Shown piece by piece: positions 1-9,202 of a DNA stretch of 24,738 nucleotides; position 1 is the stretch's first letter, and each line of letters opens with the position of its first letter. The notes under the pieces are model-generated. The model did not search any database. It was not told where the DNA came from and saw nothing but the letters and a program-made list of their open reading frames with translations. Source of the DNA: a virus. The DNA lies in IMG/VR virus record IMGVR_UViG_3300021964_000503, positions 1 to 24,738 of that record, one strand, 5' to 3'. Both the position numbers and the translations under genes were made by a program.

Positions 1-2
1 CA

Positions 3-1145
3 GCATTTACGCTCAAGAATAATGCATCCCCCACAGCAGGCAGAGTGGAATGTCCTAGCACAAACTTTGGCACCTTCTTTGCAAACCGCTTGATCGTACC
101 ACAGCCAAGCGATTCGCAGTACACCGTGATCATGTCCGACCTTTTGGATACGGATAATTTCTACCCCGCAGAGTCGCAGTTCAGGATCAATCGTGGAACC
201 GCAGATCGCTTGGTAGGATTTACTCCATACCTGGAGAATCAGTTACTCGTATTTTTCCGCAACTCGATCCACATGATTAACAATGTGGCAATATCATCAG
301 CGGCAGGAGTCTTTGAGATTACCCGCCAACGGGGATGCGTGGCCCGCAAGAGTGTTGCCGCGAGTGGACCGCAGATATACTTCCTATCCGATGACGGTGT
401 ATTTACCCTGCAACAAGGCTTAGACCCCGCCAAAGGACTAGGAGTTGCAATCTCGAAGGTGAGCGGAGAAGCAATCCCGCTATCCCGCCCGATACAGGAT
501 CAATTCAAGGAAGTAAACTTCGCCTCTGCGAACAAAGCATGTGGTATTGTATTTGATAATAAGTATTACCTCGCAGTCCCCACAGGTTCATCCACCGATA
601 ATAATAAAATCTTAGTATATGATATCCTTAATACAGCATGGACTTCAGTAGATTCCTTTCCCGCAGGATTTGTAATAGATGATTTCGTCACCGTATTACA
701 TGGTAGCGATCCCACCAAGCGCAGACTCTTTGCAGTCAACGACAAGGGATGGCATCTAATCGAGGAAGGCACCACCGACATCACGGGAACGGTAGGGAGC
801 GCAAGCACCACCTCCACCGCGATAAGTGCCAGGCTGAAGACCCGCTCCTTCACATTCGGAAATATCGATGTAAAGAGTTGGAAGAGGGGGCAGTTGGGAT
901 GCGAAGTGAGCAACGGGGATCAGTTCACGATCAAGGTCAATACAATAGACCCGGATCGGACGAACACGGTACACACCGAGAATGCGACAACGAGCGAGGA
1001 GAAACTGATTCGCTTTGGAAGTGGCAGAGCGAGAGGTTACGCCGCGAGCGTAGAAGTAGATGTGACAGCCGGGCGGCCTAGCTTTCGCCATGTATCGCTA
1101 GAAGCGATAGCGGGCGGAGCGAATGCCAGGAGGGAGATTGCATAG
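3..1145 (+). CDS. Tail or head-tail connector structural protein, 5' end cut by the window
   Basis: The reading frame is open from base 3, so the true start lies upstream. The first internal start codon is a GTG at 45, but in-frame coding sequence (AFTLKNNASPTAGR) precedes it. The visible part is about 380 residues of beta-rich sequence with short hydrophobic strands, for example LLVFFRNSIHMI and the phrase IYFLSDDGVFTLQQG. Such strand-rich repeats are usual in propeller-like phage stabilisation or tail proteins of the P22 gp10 type. That family assignment is from overall resemblance, not from a diagnostic motif. The gene ends in TAG, which shares its last base with the GTG start of the next gene, so the two are translationally coupled. 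It is the first visible member of the rightward virion operon. Confidence 0.6.
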   Translation, partial: AFTLKNNASPTAGRVECPSTNFGTFFANRLIVPQPSDSQYTVIMSDLLDTDNFYPAESQFRINRGTADRLVGFTPYLENQLLVFFRNSIHMINNVAISSAAGVFEITRQRGCVARKSVAASGPQIYFLSDDGVFTLQQGLDPAKGLGVAISKVSGEAIPLSRPIQDQFKEVNFASANKACGIVFDNKYYLAVPTGSSTDNNKILVYDILNTAWTSVDSFPAGFVIDDFVTVLHGSDPTKRRLFAVNDKGWHLIEEGTTDITGTVGSASTTSTAISARLKTRSFTFGNIDVKSWKRGQLGCEVSNGDQFTIKVNTIDPDRTNTVHTENATTSEEKLIRFGSGRARGYAASVEVDVTAGRPSFRHVSLEAIAGGANARREIA

Positions 1146-1456
1146 TGGCTATCACCGCCACAGTTACCCGTGGTTTTACCTTCGCCACAGGCGTGGAGGC
1201 CGATGCCGCGTCTCTTAATGAATTGGGCGAGCCTACCGTCACCGTAGACTCCATCTCCGCCACCTCCGTTACCCTGGAGAATTTCACCGTAAGCACACTA
1301 CCCGTAAATGGAACAACGGGCAGGATGATATATGTCAGCGATGGCGATGGTGGCAACCCGTGCCTTGCCGTGGATAACGGCACGAATTGGTTGCGCGTAA
1401 ACCTCGGAAGTGCGGTGAGCGCCACCGATGCAGACGAATACCTAATGGCAGAATGA
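1145..1456 (+). CDS. Small virion-associated protein, possibly tail-fibre related
   Basis: The 103-residue product starts at GTG. A strong ribosome binding site (AGGAGGGAG) about ten bases upstream supports that start, as does the one-base overlap with the previous stop. The protein is rich in T, V, S and G. It has a central segment RMIYVSDGDGG followed by CLAVDNGTNWLRV. Short segments of this kind are common in phage tail-fibre or appendage proteins, where a small beta domain displays an adhesin. It has no signal peptide and no membrane segment. The stop overlaps the next start as ATGA. Placement between a connector-type protein and the internal virion genes fits a minor structural role. The exact function is unknown. 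Confidence 0.6.
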   Translation: MAITATVTRGFTFATGVEADAASLNELGEPTVTVDSISATSVTLENFTVSTLPVNGTTGRMIYVSDGDGGNPCLAVDNGTNWLRVNLGSAVSATDADEYLMAE

Positions 1457-1791
1457 ACATACTAGAACAAGCTAAGAGGTTTTACGATAAATCAGGCGGT
1501 AATATGTTTGCGGATATATCGGCATACTCTGCCAACGGATATGTGTTTATTACCCCTACCACACTACTTCTTGGTAAGGCAGTAAGGACGGACATTGATA
1601 CACACCCTGACGATCAATGGAATCCACCTGGAGCGGATGCATGGTATGTGCGAACCGCTATAGGGGATGATAGTATAAAAGAATTTATCTCACGCATACC
1701 TTACCCATTACCTTTTGTTGGATGGATGCGTGAACTGAAAAAAAGACCAATTAAGTGGTACGACTTTAATCGAATTAATCGGAGGAAATAA
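1453..1791 (+). CDS. Conserved-looking small phage protein of unknown function
   Basis: I place the start at the ATG at 1453, which overlaps the preceding stop (ATGA). The frame is open further upstream, but only in antisense-like, arginine-rich sequence. The product is 112 residues and begins MNILEQAKRFYDKSGG. It contains an aromatic stretch GYVFITPTTLLLGKA, a DAWYVRTAIGD segment and a basic C-terminus. No signal peptide or clear transmembrane helix is visible. I do not recognise a named domain. Its position, tightly packed between the fibre-like protein and the internal virion proteins, suggests a virion or assembly role. The GGAGG ribosome binding site of the next gene lies at its 3' end. 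Confidence 0.65.
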   Translation: MNILEQAKRFYDKSGGNMFADISAYSANGYVFITPTTLLLGKAVRTDIDTHPDDQWNPPGADAWYVRTAIGDDSIKEFISRIPYPLPFVGWMRELKKRPIKWYDFNRINRRK

Positions 1792-1794
1792 ACA

Positions 1795-4170
1795 ATGGGC
1801 GGCGGATCACCAACTTACAACTATCCTGAACAACCAAGCTACGGCGAGGGCATGGCAGATGCTCTCAAAGCACAGGTCGAGCTACTCACGGGTACAGGAG
1901 ACTTTGCAAAAACAGGTTCGCTCGAATCCCTCCTTCCGCTCGAAGAGAGTATTCGTAAAAAGACAGCACAGACGGATACGGATATTCTGCGTCAGACCTT
2001 GTTGGGTAGCGAGCAAAAGGTAAATGTTGTTAAGGACCCAAAGACAGGTAAATACGGCATACCTGGTGGTAAAGTTGTATCAGATTTAGAAGGCACAGTC
2101 TCAAATCGGTTTCAGGTTTTTCTTAGCGATCCTCCGGAAGCCTGGAAGGGGATGGATGTAGGCCGTAAATACGAAATTCTCGATACGGAGACAGGGGCAG
2201 TCGTTACCCCTACTATGGAAGAATTTTATTTAAGTAGTGGTCAATTAAAGAAAAACAAAGACGGCACATATACAAAAGGCGATAAATTCAATGAGGCTTT
2301 AGCGCAGATAAAAAAAAGGGGTAGTACTTTTACTCCTGAAAGGTTTTTTGATGATATGACTTCTCGGGCCAAAAGCGGGCGAGCAATGGATTTCTATGAT
2401 AATACTAAAATCAACCAACAACATTTTTCTGATTGGTATAAATATAAAACGGGTGGAGCATCTGAGCAGGACTTAGAAACAGTATTCAACTTTACAAACC
2501 CTAATACGGGCGAGCCTTTTGATATAACTGAAGGTAAACAAATTACTGTTCGTGAAGGAGATGGAATGGTTGATCTTCTTGGAGACAAACGCACGGTATC
2601 CGAGTTTACCACCCGTCAAGCCACACAGGAAGATGTTGCCGCAGGACTTGCATCCGAAGTAGGTGAATCAATCACAGAAGCAACAGGTGGGCGTAAGGCA
2701 GGTTTTGATGCAGAAGGTAACTTTCTTGGTCTTGCGGCACTCTCCGAAGATATACAGCGAGGCAACCTATCCCGCCAACGCGAGGCAGACCTGGCGGATG
2801 TTGAGCGCTTATCTGATCGCTATCAGGGAGTAATGGAGGATTACAGACCCGCCGCTACTAGCGGATTGGATGATGCCCGTCTTCTGCTTGAGCAACAGCG
2901 CGAAAACCTCACAGGATTACGCAAAGCCACACAAGCAGATGTGGACGCAGGAACTGCAACAGAGGTGGATGAGATGATTCAGACAGGTACCGGATCAGGC
3001 GGACCCGTCACAATACCCAAAGATGATACCTATGGAGGCGATGTAACAGGCGCAACGATGGATGCCGCAGAAGTTGCAGATCCATTGAAGTTAACGGCAA
3101 ACACACAATTCCAGGGACAACTCGCAACAGGTGCGGGTAATGATGACACTCTTAGATCCGCACTTTTAGGAGATGCAAAGACTGCACTAGACACAGGTCT
3201 TACGGATCGCGAGCAAGCACAGATCGCAAATGCCGCCCGTGCAAGACAGACTCTCATGGGTAGAACATTTGACCAAAGCGGTGCAATCGCAGAAGCGGAA
3301 GCTCGCGTCCAGGAGGATAATGCTCGCCGTATGCAAAACCGCTCATTTGCACAATCCGTACTTGGGCAGGAAGCAGGATTACAGCAGGGCGACATCACTC
3401 GCGGTATGGCACAGGAGAGTGAGCAGGCAGGATTACAGCAAAGAACAGACCTCGCCCAAGCACAGATGGATCAACAGGCTAACGCATTTGGTGCGCAATC
3501 CACTCAGCAGGCACGAATGGCAAACCAAGCACAGCGTCAACAGGCTAATCAGTTTGGCGTTGGGGCCGAAATGGATGCGGAGCGTCTGAACGAAACACTC
3601 CGTCAGCAGGGATTAGCTAATTACATCAATGCGGTGGGTAACCTCGCACGGATGGAAGATCAGTATATGCTCGATCCGTTCCAGGCATTACTTGGACGGG
3701 GTGGAGGAGGAAGCCTGCAAGCCGGGCAGTCTGTATTCGGACAGGCGGGCTACGGGCTAAACTCAGGACCGCAGTACCTCAACCCGGAAGCGGGATTAGG
3801 ATACATCTCCAACATGGCGGCCAATCAGGCAAATATGTATGCCGCAAATGTAGCCGCAGATGCGAGCAGAAGTTCGGGTATAATGAGCGGACTAGGTGCG
3901 TTAGGAGGGGGTCTATTAAGTGGAGCCGGAGCCGCCGCAAGCGGAGGTGGGACATTATTAGGAGGTTTCTGTTGGGTAGCACGCGAAGTGTATGGTCCCA
4001 CAAATCCGGCATGGATGCAGTTCCGCGAGTGGATGTTCACCGAATCTCCGCAATGGTTCTTCGAGCTTTACCGCAAATATGGCGAGCGCTTCGCATCCTG
4101 GATAAGCGACAAACCTCGCCTCAAAGCAATTATCCGCAAGTGGATGGACTCTAAAATAGGAGATAAATAA
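1795..4170 (+). CDS. Large internal virion or ejection-type protein with C-terminal CFI-box-like domain
   Basis: The product is 791 residues, with a GGAGG site ten bases before the ATG. It starts MGGGSPTYNYPEQ, a glycine-rich N-terminus. Residues about 470-640 are a Gln/Ala-rich helical region full of AQ, QQ and MA repeats, likely coiled coil. Residues about 690-722 are Gly/Ala-rich and hydrophobic (GLGALGGGLLSGAGAAA), like a membrane-inserting segment. The last 65 residues begin FCWVAREVYGPTNPAW and resemble the short CFI-box C-terminal domain found on many bacterial and phage proteins. Residues 274-292 and 376-394 carry a duplicated motif. The Ala/Gln-rich helical build and the run of three such genes suggest a podoviral ejection protein. 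This is an inference. Confidence 0.7.
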   Translation: MGGGSPTYNYPEQPSYGEGMADALKAQVELLTGTGDFAKTGSLESLLPLEESIRKKTAQTDTDILRQTLLGSEQKVNVVKDPKTGKYGIPGGKVVSDLEGTVSNRFQVFLSDPPEAWKGMDVGRKYEILDTETGAVVTPTMEEFYLSSGQLKKNKDGTYTKGDKFNEALAQIKKRGSTFTPERFFDDMTSRAKSGRAMDFYDNTKINQQHFSDWYKYKTGGASEQDLETVFNFTNPNTGEPFDITEGKQITVREGDGMVDLLGDKRTVSEFTTRQATQEDVAAGLASEVGESITEATGGRKAGFDAEGNFLGLAALSEDIQRGNLSRQREADLADVERLSDRYQGVMEDYRPAATSGLDDARLLLEQQRENLTGLRKATQADVDAGTATEVDEMIQTGTGSGGPVTIPKDDTYGGDVTGATMDAAEVADPLKLTANTQFQGQLATGAGNDDTLRSALLGDAKTALDTGLTDREQAQIANAARARQTLMGRTFDQSGAIAEAEARVQEDNARRMQNRSFAQSVLGQEAGLQQGDITRGMAQESEQAGLQQRTDLAQAQMDQQANAFGAQSTQQARMANQAQRQQANQFGVGAEMDAERLNETLRQQGLANYINAVGNLARMEDQYMLDPFQALLGRGGGGSLQAGQSVFGQAGYGLNSGPQYLNPEAGLGYISNMAANQANMYAANVAADASRSSGIMSGLGALGGGLLSGAGAAASGGGTLLGGFCWVAREVYGPTNPAWMQFREWMFTESPQWFFELYRKYGERFASWISDKPRLKAIIRKWMDSKIGDK

Positions 4171-4172
4171 TC

Positions 4173-5288
4173 ATGGCAAGACGACCATTCTTTTCAGGTA
4201 ACTACGGATCCGCGCTCGGCTCAACCGCCAATGCCGCCAACCTCATCGCAAGGGCAGGGGCCACGCAAGGGCAAATGTACGCAAACATGGGCCAACAGAT
4301 AGGCGGCATGATTCAGCAGTACGGGCTTAATAAGGAGAAGCGTAATAAGCTTCAGGCAACGCTAGAAGGGCAGTTATCCGCTGATCCAAGTATCGTACAG
4401 CAACTCACAATGACCGGAGACGAGGATTACGATAAGAAGAACATGAAGCTCTTCAATAAGGTACAAAGCGGAGACGCAAGTATTGCTGACCTGGAGCGTG
4501 CAAACGGATTGCTTGCGGGTAAGACAACGCAGGAGAATGCGATGATGAAGAAATCTGCATTTGAAATGTCTCAAGTTGCACAGCAGTTGTTGAATGAAAA
4601 TCGCAGGCTGAGAAATAAATATGAAGCAGGTACACTTGATGCAAGAGTAGGGGAGCAAAAAGCCCGTACATCGATAACACAAGCTGAGGCGGACTACGCA
4701 CCGGATCAGCAAGCCTCTACGCTTGCGGCAAAAAGTGCAAGTACTGACGCTACTATACAGAGGACTAAACAGAGCGAAGAGTCTTTTCCTTTAGAGATGG
4801 AGAATCTTCGTAGTCAAATTAGATCAAGGAATATTTTTTCAGGTAAAGCCTTAATGGATGCGGTGGGCATACAAGGTAATGCACCCGCTGACTTAGAAAA
4901 AAGGTTTTCAGAAATTGCCACTCAACTAAACAAGATCGATGATAGTAGGATAAAAGTTAAAACATCAGGTTTATTTGGTGGTGAAGAAAAAGAAATAACT
5001 TTCAAAGACTTTAATGAGAATCCTGACAACTATGCACCTGTAACAAGTGATAGGATTAAGGCATTACAAGCAAGTAAGGACCGATTAGTACAGGAGCAAA
5101 CAGAGGGAATGTTTGATGTGAAAATTCCTGCTTTTGATCCCGAAACAGGCGAATCTATTTTAATAACTTTGCGTCAAAAAATAGAATATGATGAAGCGAG
5201 GAGAAAGAAAAAGGAAGAAGAGGAGCAAGCTTTACAACAAGCTAATCAGATAAATGTACGCTCACAACTCCAAGGTGTAAGGAATTAG
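4173..5288 (+). CDS. Helical internal virion-type protein
   Basis: The product is 371 residues. The start ATG lies two bases after the preceding TAA, with GGAG about 12 bases upstream. The N-terminus (ARRPFFSGNYGSALG, then AANLIARAGATQGQ) is Gly/Ala-rich. The rest is charged and helical, with long stretches of K, E and Q. The end is RRKKKEEEEQALQQ, a probable coiled coil. It has no enzymatic motif and no signal peptide. Size, composition and location between two larger virion-type proteins fit the middle member of a T7-like three-protein internal core. No residue motif proves this, and it could instead be a scaffold or tail-associated protein. Confidence 0.6.
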   Translation: MARRPFFSGNYGSALGSTANAANLIARAGATQGQMYANMGQQIGGMIQQYGLNKEKRNKLQATLEGQLSADPSIVQQLTMTGDEDYDKKNMKLFNKVQSGDASIADLERANGLLAGKTTQENAMMKKSAFEMSQVAQQLLNENRRLRNKYEAGTLDARVGEQKARTSITQAEADYAPDQQASTLAAKSASTDATIQRTKQSEESFPLEMENLRSQIRSRNIFSGKALMDAVGIQGNAPADLEKRFSEIATQLNKIDDSRIKVKTSGLFGGEEKEITFKDFNENPDNYAPVTSDRIKALQASKDRLVQEQTEGMFDVKIPAFDPETGESILITLRQKIEYDEARRKKKEEEEQALQQANQINVRSQLQGVRN

Positions 5289-5289
5289 A

Positions 5290-8200
5290 ATGCTCGATCC
5301 TACTAGGGAATACATATTTGGACAGCAAGAAGAGATTGCTGTACTTGACCCAAATAAGGAATACAATTTTGGAAGCGATCCACAGGAATTATATCGCGAA
5401 TCGCCTGCAACTTTTGGGGAAAGTGCGATTAGTATAGGACTTGAGGTTATTCCCGCCATACTAGGAGGTATTACTCTCGGCCCAAAGGGTGCTATAGGAG
5501 GTTCTGCGGCAGGAAATTACTTTTCACAAAAGTATCGAATTGCACGCGGATTACAGGATAAGGTTGGGCTTGGTGAGCTTGGTGCCGCAACTGCATTAGG
5601 TGCTGTACCTGTTGGTAAGTTTGCTAATGTAGGAACAGCGGGCAAAACAGCAATTCGTGCAGGCCAAGGTGCAGGGTTAGCCACAGCAGAACTTACTGCT
5701 CGTACTATGATTGACGAGGACCGCGCACCAACGCGCGATGAGATTGCAACCACGCTTTTATTTGGTGGCGTATTCGGTGGTACGCTTGGTGCCGCAGAAG
5801 CGAAGTGGATGAGCGACAATATAGGCACAGAGGTCAGCGAAGGCATGACCCGCACAGATGCGGTAAAGGCAATCGGTAAAGATATCAAAGATGCAAACGG
5901 AGTTAATAACGCAAAAGTTGGTAGTCCAATTCTTGAGAAAATAGATACTGAAGGATTATCAAATATTAAAGATCCTGAAGAAGTAGCGGATAAATTATTA
6001 CTAGCTACTGAAGTAAAACTTTTAGATGAGGTGGATACCGCACTAGGCAACTTAGCCAATAGACCACCACTTGAGGAGGGGACTAAATCATTTGACACGC
6101 CTACGATGGAGCGCGGCGGGTTGGAGTCATTCTCGCAGTCATCCTTTTCCACTCCAAGCGGTAGGCAGGGAATCCTGGGTGGTGAGCCTGTGATGGAAGA
6201 TGCGGTAAGTCAGATGGCAAATATACAAAAGACGCTCGATGATGAGATCGCACAGCAAAATGAAATATTTAAACCTATCCTTCGCCAAAACGAAATAGGC
6301 GCGCAGAAGCAAACCGAGCTTGGCATACAGCGACTAGGAGACACGGATGAGATTGCTCGAATAAAAGAGCGATTGTCTATACTCGATCACAGGCCAGGTA
6401 AGAAAAAGGGATCAAAGAAAGAACGCGCTCGTTTAAACGCTGACCTCAAGAGAATCTACAAGCGTAACGGCATGAACCTCTTGGATCTTCAGGACGATAT
6501 GCGTAGAGCGCAAATGAGTCCAACTGAGCCTGCTGTTGGTATGCGTGACCGTCCAATGAAGCAAGCCGATCCCATGACTAAAGAGGATAGGATGGCAGAA
6601 GGGTTTCTTGGGAAAGGTTACGAAAAGTATTTTTCAACAGCATTTACCGCAGGGACAGGTGCGGTTGGGGTTGCATCTATGTTTACTGAGGATGAAGAGA
6701 ATGAGATGAAACAGGCAGGATTTCATCCACTAATGTTTGCAGTCTTAGCCGCCGCAGGATTCGGTCCCAAAGCATTTCGTAAATTCAAAAAGACTCCTAC
6801 CTACAAGAAGACGCAAGCCCAGGTAAAAGCAGACCCGGTAAAAACTGCACCTGATAGCATAAAAGCTGAGAAGATAAACGAGGGGACTGCGGATAATCCG
6901 TTTATACCGCCAAGTCGTGCAAGTCAGGCAATGAGGTATGCAAAGGAGTTTGTAAGCGATGCATTAGTTCCTCTTTCCCGTAAGCTTAAAAATATAAGTC
7001 CTCAAATAAACGCTATATTTAGACAGCATGAGGGTACAATAAATAAAACGACTCGCGAATACTTAGATCGTACCGCACCTTTCATTACCTCAATGACAAA
7101 GCGTCTCAAGGGTAATGAGAAAAAACAAAGAGAGTTTAAACTGCATCTCCTGAATGGAGACATGGCTAAGATCCGAGTCATGCTTGATGACCTAAAAGTA
7201 TCCGATCAAGTGGGGAAGGAGTTTACGGAAATGCAAAAAGCATTTAGCGATATCCGTAATTACGCCAGGCAGGAGGGTGGTATCGATGTAGGATACCAAG
7301 AAGGTTACTTCCCACGCCTTATCAAGGACTATAAATCTTTCAGGTCAGCACTAGCAGGAGACGATTCAAATGCTGTCACAAAAGCACTAGAGGAATACGC
7401 ACAGAAAGAAGGTTTAGATAGTGTAGAATCTATACCTGAAGGAGTTGCCGCAGAAATAACAAGCAGAACATTGCGTGGATTCCCCGTACAACCTGGAGCA
7501 TCATTGCCCGGTAACCTCAAAGAGCGTAAGATTGGATTTATCAGGGATGAGCGAATGATTGATGGATACGCAGATCCCGCAGATGCGTTAAAGAATTATG
7601 TCGAGCGTACCGTGCAGGCAGTAGAGAGACGCAAATTCCTTTACCGTAATCCCAACGCCAAAGGCGAAGAGGTAGGATTTGAGGGTAGCAAGGATAGACA
7701 GGGTGCGGATCTCGGCATGGATATGGAAGTGGATGACACGCTTGCCGGACAAGTGGCGCAGAGACTTCTGAAGGATAGAAATGATTTAAGCCCCGAAGAT
7801 GTAGAGAAATTAAAGGAGATTATACAGGCTCGCTTTAGCGGCAGGACCGTTGATCCATTTATTCAGGGAGTGAAGAATCTGAACTATATCCAAGTAATGG
7901 GTAACTTTGGTTCCGCAATCACTCAGCTTGGCGACCTGGCGTACAGTATTTATTTCAATGGGTTCGATAATACCTTCAAGTCTTTATTTAATCAGAAGGA
8001 GAACTTTGATTTCGTAAAATACTTTAATTTAAAGGATCATAATATTGATGCCGCAACAAGCACGGGTGGATTATCAAGTGCGTTGGATAAAGTGTTTACG
8101 GTCACCGGACTAAAGAAGTTAGATCAGCTTGCAAAGAATACCACCATGAACGCCTCATGGAAAAAGTATAAAGCCCAGGCAATGAAGAACTCGCAGGCAT

Positions 8201-8889
8201 TGCAGGATGATCTTACTCCCGTGTTTGGAAAAGAGAGAGCAGGGCGGATGGTAAAGGAGTTGCGTGAGAGTAATCCCGCATCAGGCGAGCTACCCAAGGG
8301 CGTTGAAGAATTGATTTGGTACAAGTTTTTGGACCTAAATCCTGCCACACTTGGAGAGATGCCTAAGTTCTACAATCAAAGCGGTAATGCCCGTATCATG
8401 TACATGCTTAAAAGTTTTACCGTAAAACAATTTGATGTATTCCGGGAAGCCGCACAAAAGGACATTGATCGAGCAAACGAGTTTTACAAACAGGGCAACA
8501 AGAAGCAGGCCGCAAAAGCCGCCGCTGAAGCAATATCTAAACTCATGGGACTTGGCTTAGTCTTTGGAGCCGCAAATGCGAGTACCGATATGATTAAGGA
8601 TACGCTTTACGGCAGACCCATAAAGCGTGACGAGTTATTCGAGGATAATCTTTGGAGACTAGCGGGTATCAACCGTTACATCGTAAACAAAGCAAGACGC
8701 GAGGGACCTGCAAAAGCCACTCTTGAAATGCTCTTACCACCTACCGCAATCTTCGACAGAGGATGGCAGGATATCAGCGCTATAGTGGGCGATGGGGAGT
8801 ATAAGGGAGCAATGCTCCAGGGGACTCCGCTCGATATGGTATATTGGAAATATCTCGGAGGACTTGACAAAATCCAAGACAGCAAGTAG
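5290..8889 (+). CDS. Very large internal virion or ejection-type protein
   Basis: The product is 1199 residues and is the largest in the window. The ATG follows the previous TAG by one base. Residues 2-28 hold two copies of LDPxxEYxFG, 17 residues apart. Gly/Ala-rich hydrophobic stretches lie at about 47-75 and 95-170, and again near 450-490 (MFAVLAAAGFGP). The phrase EGYFPR at 671-676 and the C-terminal block at about 1085-1195 (GLVFGAANASTDMIKDTLYG, then LLPPTAIFDRGWQDI) recall the very large multi-domain proteins of podoviruses and phage-encoded large polyvalent proteins. In such phages the largest internal protein helps form a channel for DNA ejection. No lysozyme or transglycosylase motif was recognised. 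It is the last gene of the rightward virion operon. Confidence 0.65.
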   Translation: MLDPTREYIFGQQEEIAVLDPNKEYNFGSDPQELYRESPATFGESAISIGLEVIPAILGGITLGPKGAIGGSAAGNYFSQKYRIARGLQDKVGLGELGAATALGAVPVGKFANVGTAGKTAIRAGQGAGLATAELTARTMIDEDRAPTRDEIATTLLFGGVFGGTLGAAEAKWMSDNIGTEVSEGMTRTDAVKAIGKDIKDANGVNNAKVGSPILEKIDTEGLSNIKDPEEVADKLLLATEVKLLDEVDTALGNLANRPPLEEGTKSFDTPTMERGGLESFSQSSFSTPSGRQGILGGEPVMEDAVSQMANIQKTLDDEIAQQNEIFKPILRQNEIGAQKQTELGIQRLGDTDEIARIKERLSILDHRPGKKKGSKKERARLNADLKRIYKRNGMNLLDLQDDMRRAQMSPTEPAVGMRDRPMKQADPMTKEDRMAEGFLGKGYEKYFSTAFTAGTGAVGVASMFTEDEENEMKQAGFHPLMFAVLAAAGFGPKAFRKFKKTPTYKKTQAQVKADPVKTAPDSIKAEKINEGTADNPFIPPSRASQAMRYAKEFVSDALVPLSRKLKNISPQINAIFRQHEGTINKTTREYLDRTAPFITSMTKRLKGNEKKQREFKLHLLNGDMAKIRVMLDDLKVSDQVGKEFTEMQKAFSDIRNYARQEGGIDVGYQEGYFPRLIKDYKSFRSALAGDDSNAVTKALEEYAQKEGLDSVESIPEGVAAEITSRTLRGFPVQPGASLPGNLKERKIGFIRDERMIDGYADPADALKNYVERTVQAVERRKFLYRNPNAKGEEVGFEGSKDRQGADLGMDMEVDDTLAGQVAQRLLKDRNDLSPEDVEKLKEIIQARFSGRTVDPFIQGVKNLNYIQVMGNFGSAITQLGDLAYSIYFNGFDNTFKSLFNQKENFDFVKYFNLKDHNIDAATSTGGLSSALDKVFTVTGLKKLDQLAKNTTMNASWKKYKAQAMKNSQALQDDLTPVFGKERAGRMVKELRESNPASGELPKGVEELIWYKFLDLNPATLGEMPKFYNQSGNARIMYMLKSFTVKQFDVFREAAQKDIDRANEFYKQGNKKQAAKAAAEAISKLMGLGLVFGAANASTDMIKDTLYGRPIKRDELFEDNLWRLAGINRYIVNKARREGPAKATLEMLLPPTAIFDRGWQDISAIVGDGEYKGAMLQGTPLDMVYWKYLGGLDKIQDSK

Positions 8890-8900
8890 CGTCTTAGCAC

Positions 8901-8964
8901 AAGGTATATCATAGTACCTTTTCTTTCTTAAGGACCGTCTTTTAACCGAGGCGGTTCTTTTTTT
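8901..8964 (+). terminator. Tandem hairpins ending the virion operon
   Basis: The first stem is AAGGTA/TACCTT (8901-8906 with 8915-8920), followed by a T/C-rich run. The second is AACCG-AGG-CGGTT (8944-8956), followed by C and seven T (8958-8964), the classic intrinsic terminator form. An alternative longer stem GGACCG/CGGTTC with one G-T pair is also possible. They lie 12-75 bases after the stop of the 1199-residue gene. Confidence 0.75.
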
Positions 8965-8983
8965 AAAAAAATCAGAAAAGTGC

Positions 8984-9013
8984 TTGACGACAAATAAATC
9001 GTATGATTGTAAT
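8984..9013 (+). promoter_or_regulatory. Putative sigma70-like promoter upstream of attP
   Basis: TTGACG (8984-8989) is followed after 18 bases by TGTAAT (9008-9013), a weak -10 box. The promoter would read toward the attachment site and the integrase. A strong Shine-Dalgarno sequence (AGGAGG, 9035-9040) follows, but the ATG at 9044 is immediately followed by TGA. The call rests on box similarity only. Confidence 0.35.
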
Positions 9014-9048
9014 CCCATAACGCTTCATGTGATTAGGAGGAGCATGTG

Positions 9049-9138
<90 letters not shown>

Positions 9139-9156
9139 AGTAGCATTGGTCGTGAA

Positions 9157-9174
9157 TGCGTAATACAATACGCA
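9157..9174 (+). repeat. Hairpin between attP and the integrase
   Basis: TGCGTA-ATACAA-TACGCA forms a perfect 6-bp stem with a 6-base loop. Flanking TGGT and ACCA could extend the pairing. It lies about 30 bases before the integrase start and has no following T run, so it is more likely a binding site or leader structure than a terminator. Confidence 0.4.
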
Positions 9175-9202
9175 ATAACCATATATTAAAAAAATTCACG
9201 CC

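Noticed and set aside
5517-6152. 211-codon frame on the minus strand
   Set aside because: It lies wholly antisense to the 1199-residue virion gene, and its low-complexity S/A/P-rich translation is typical shadow sequence.
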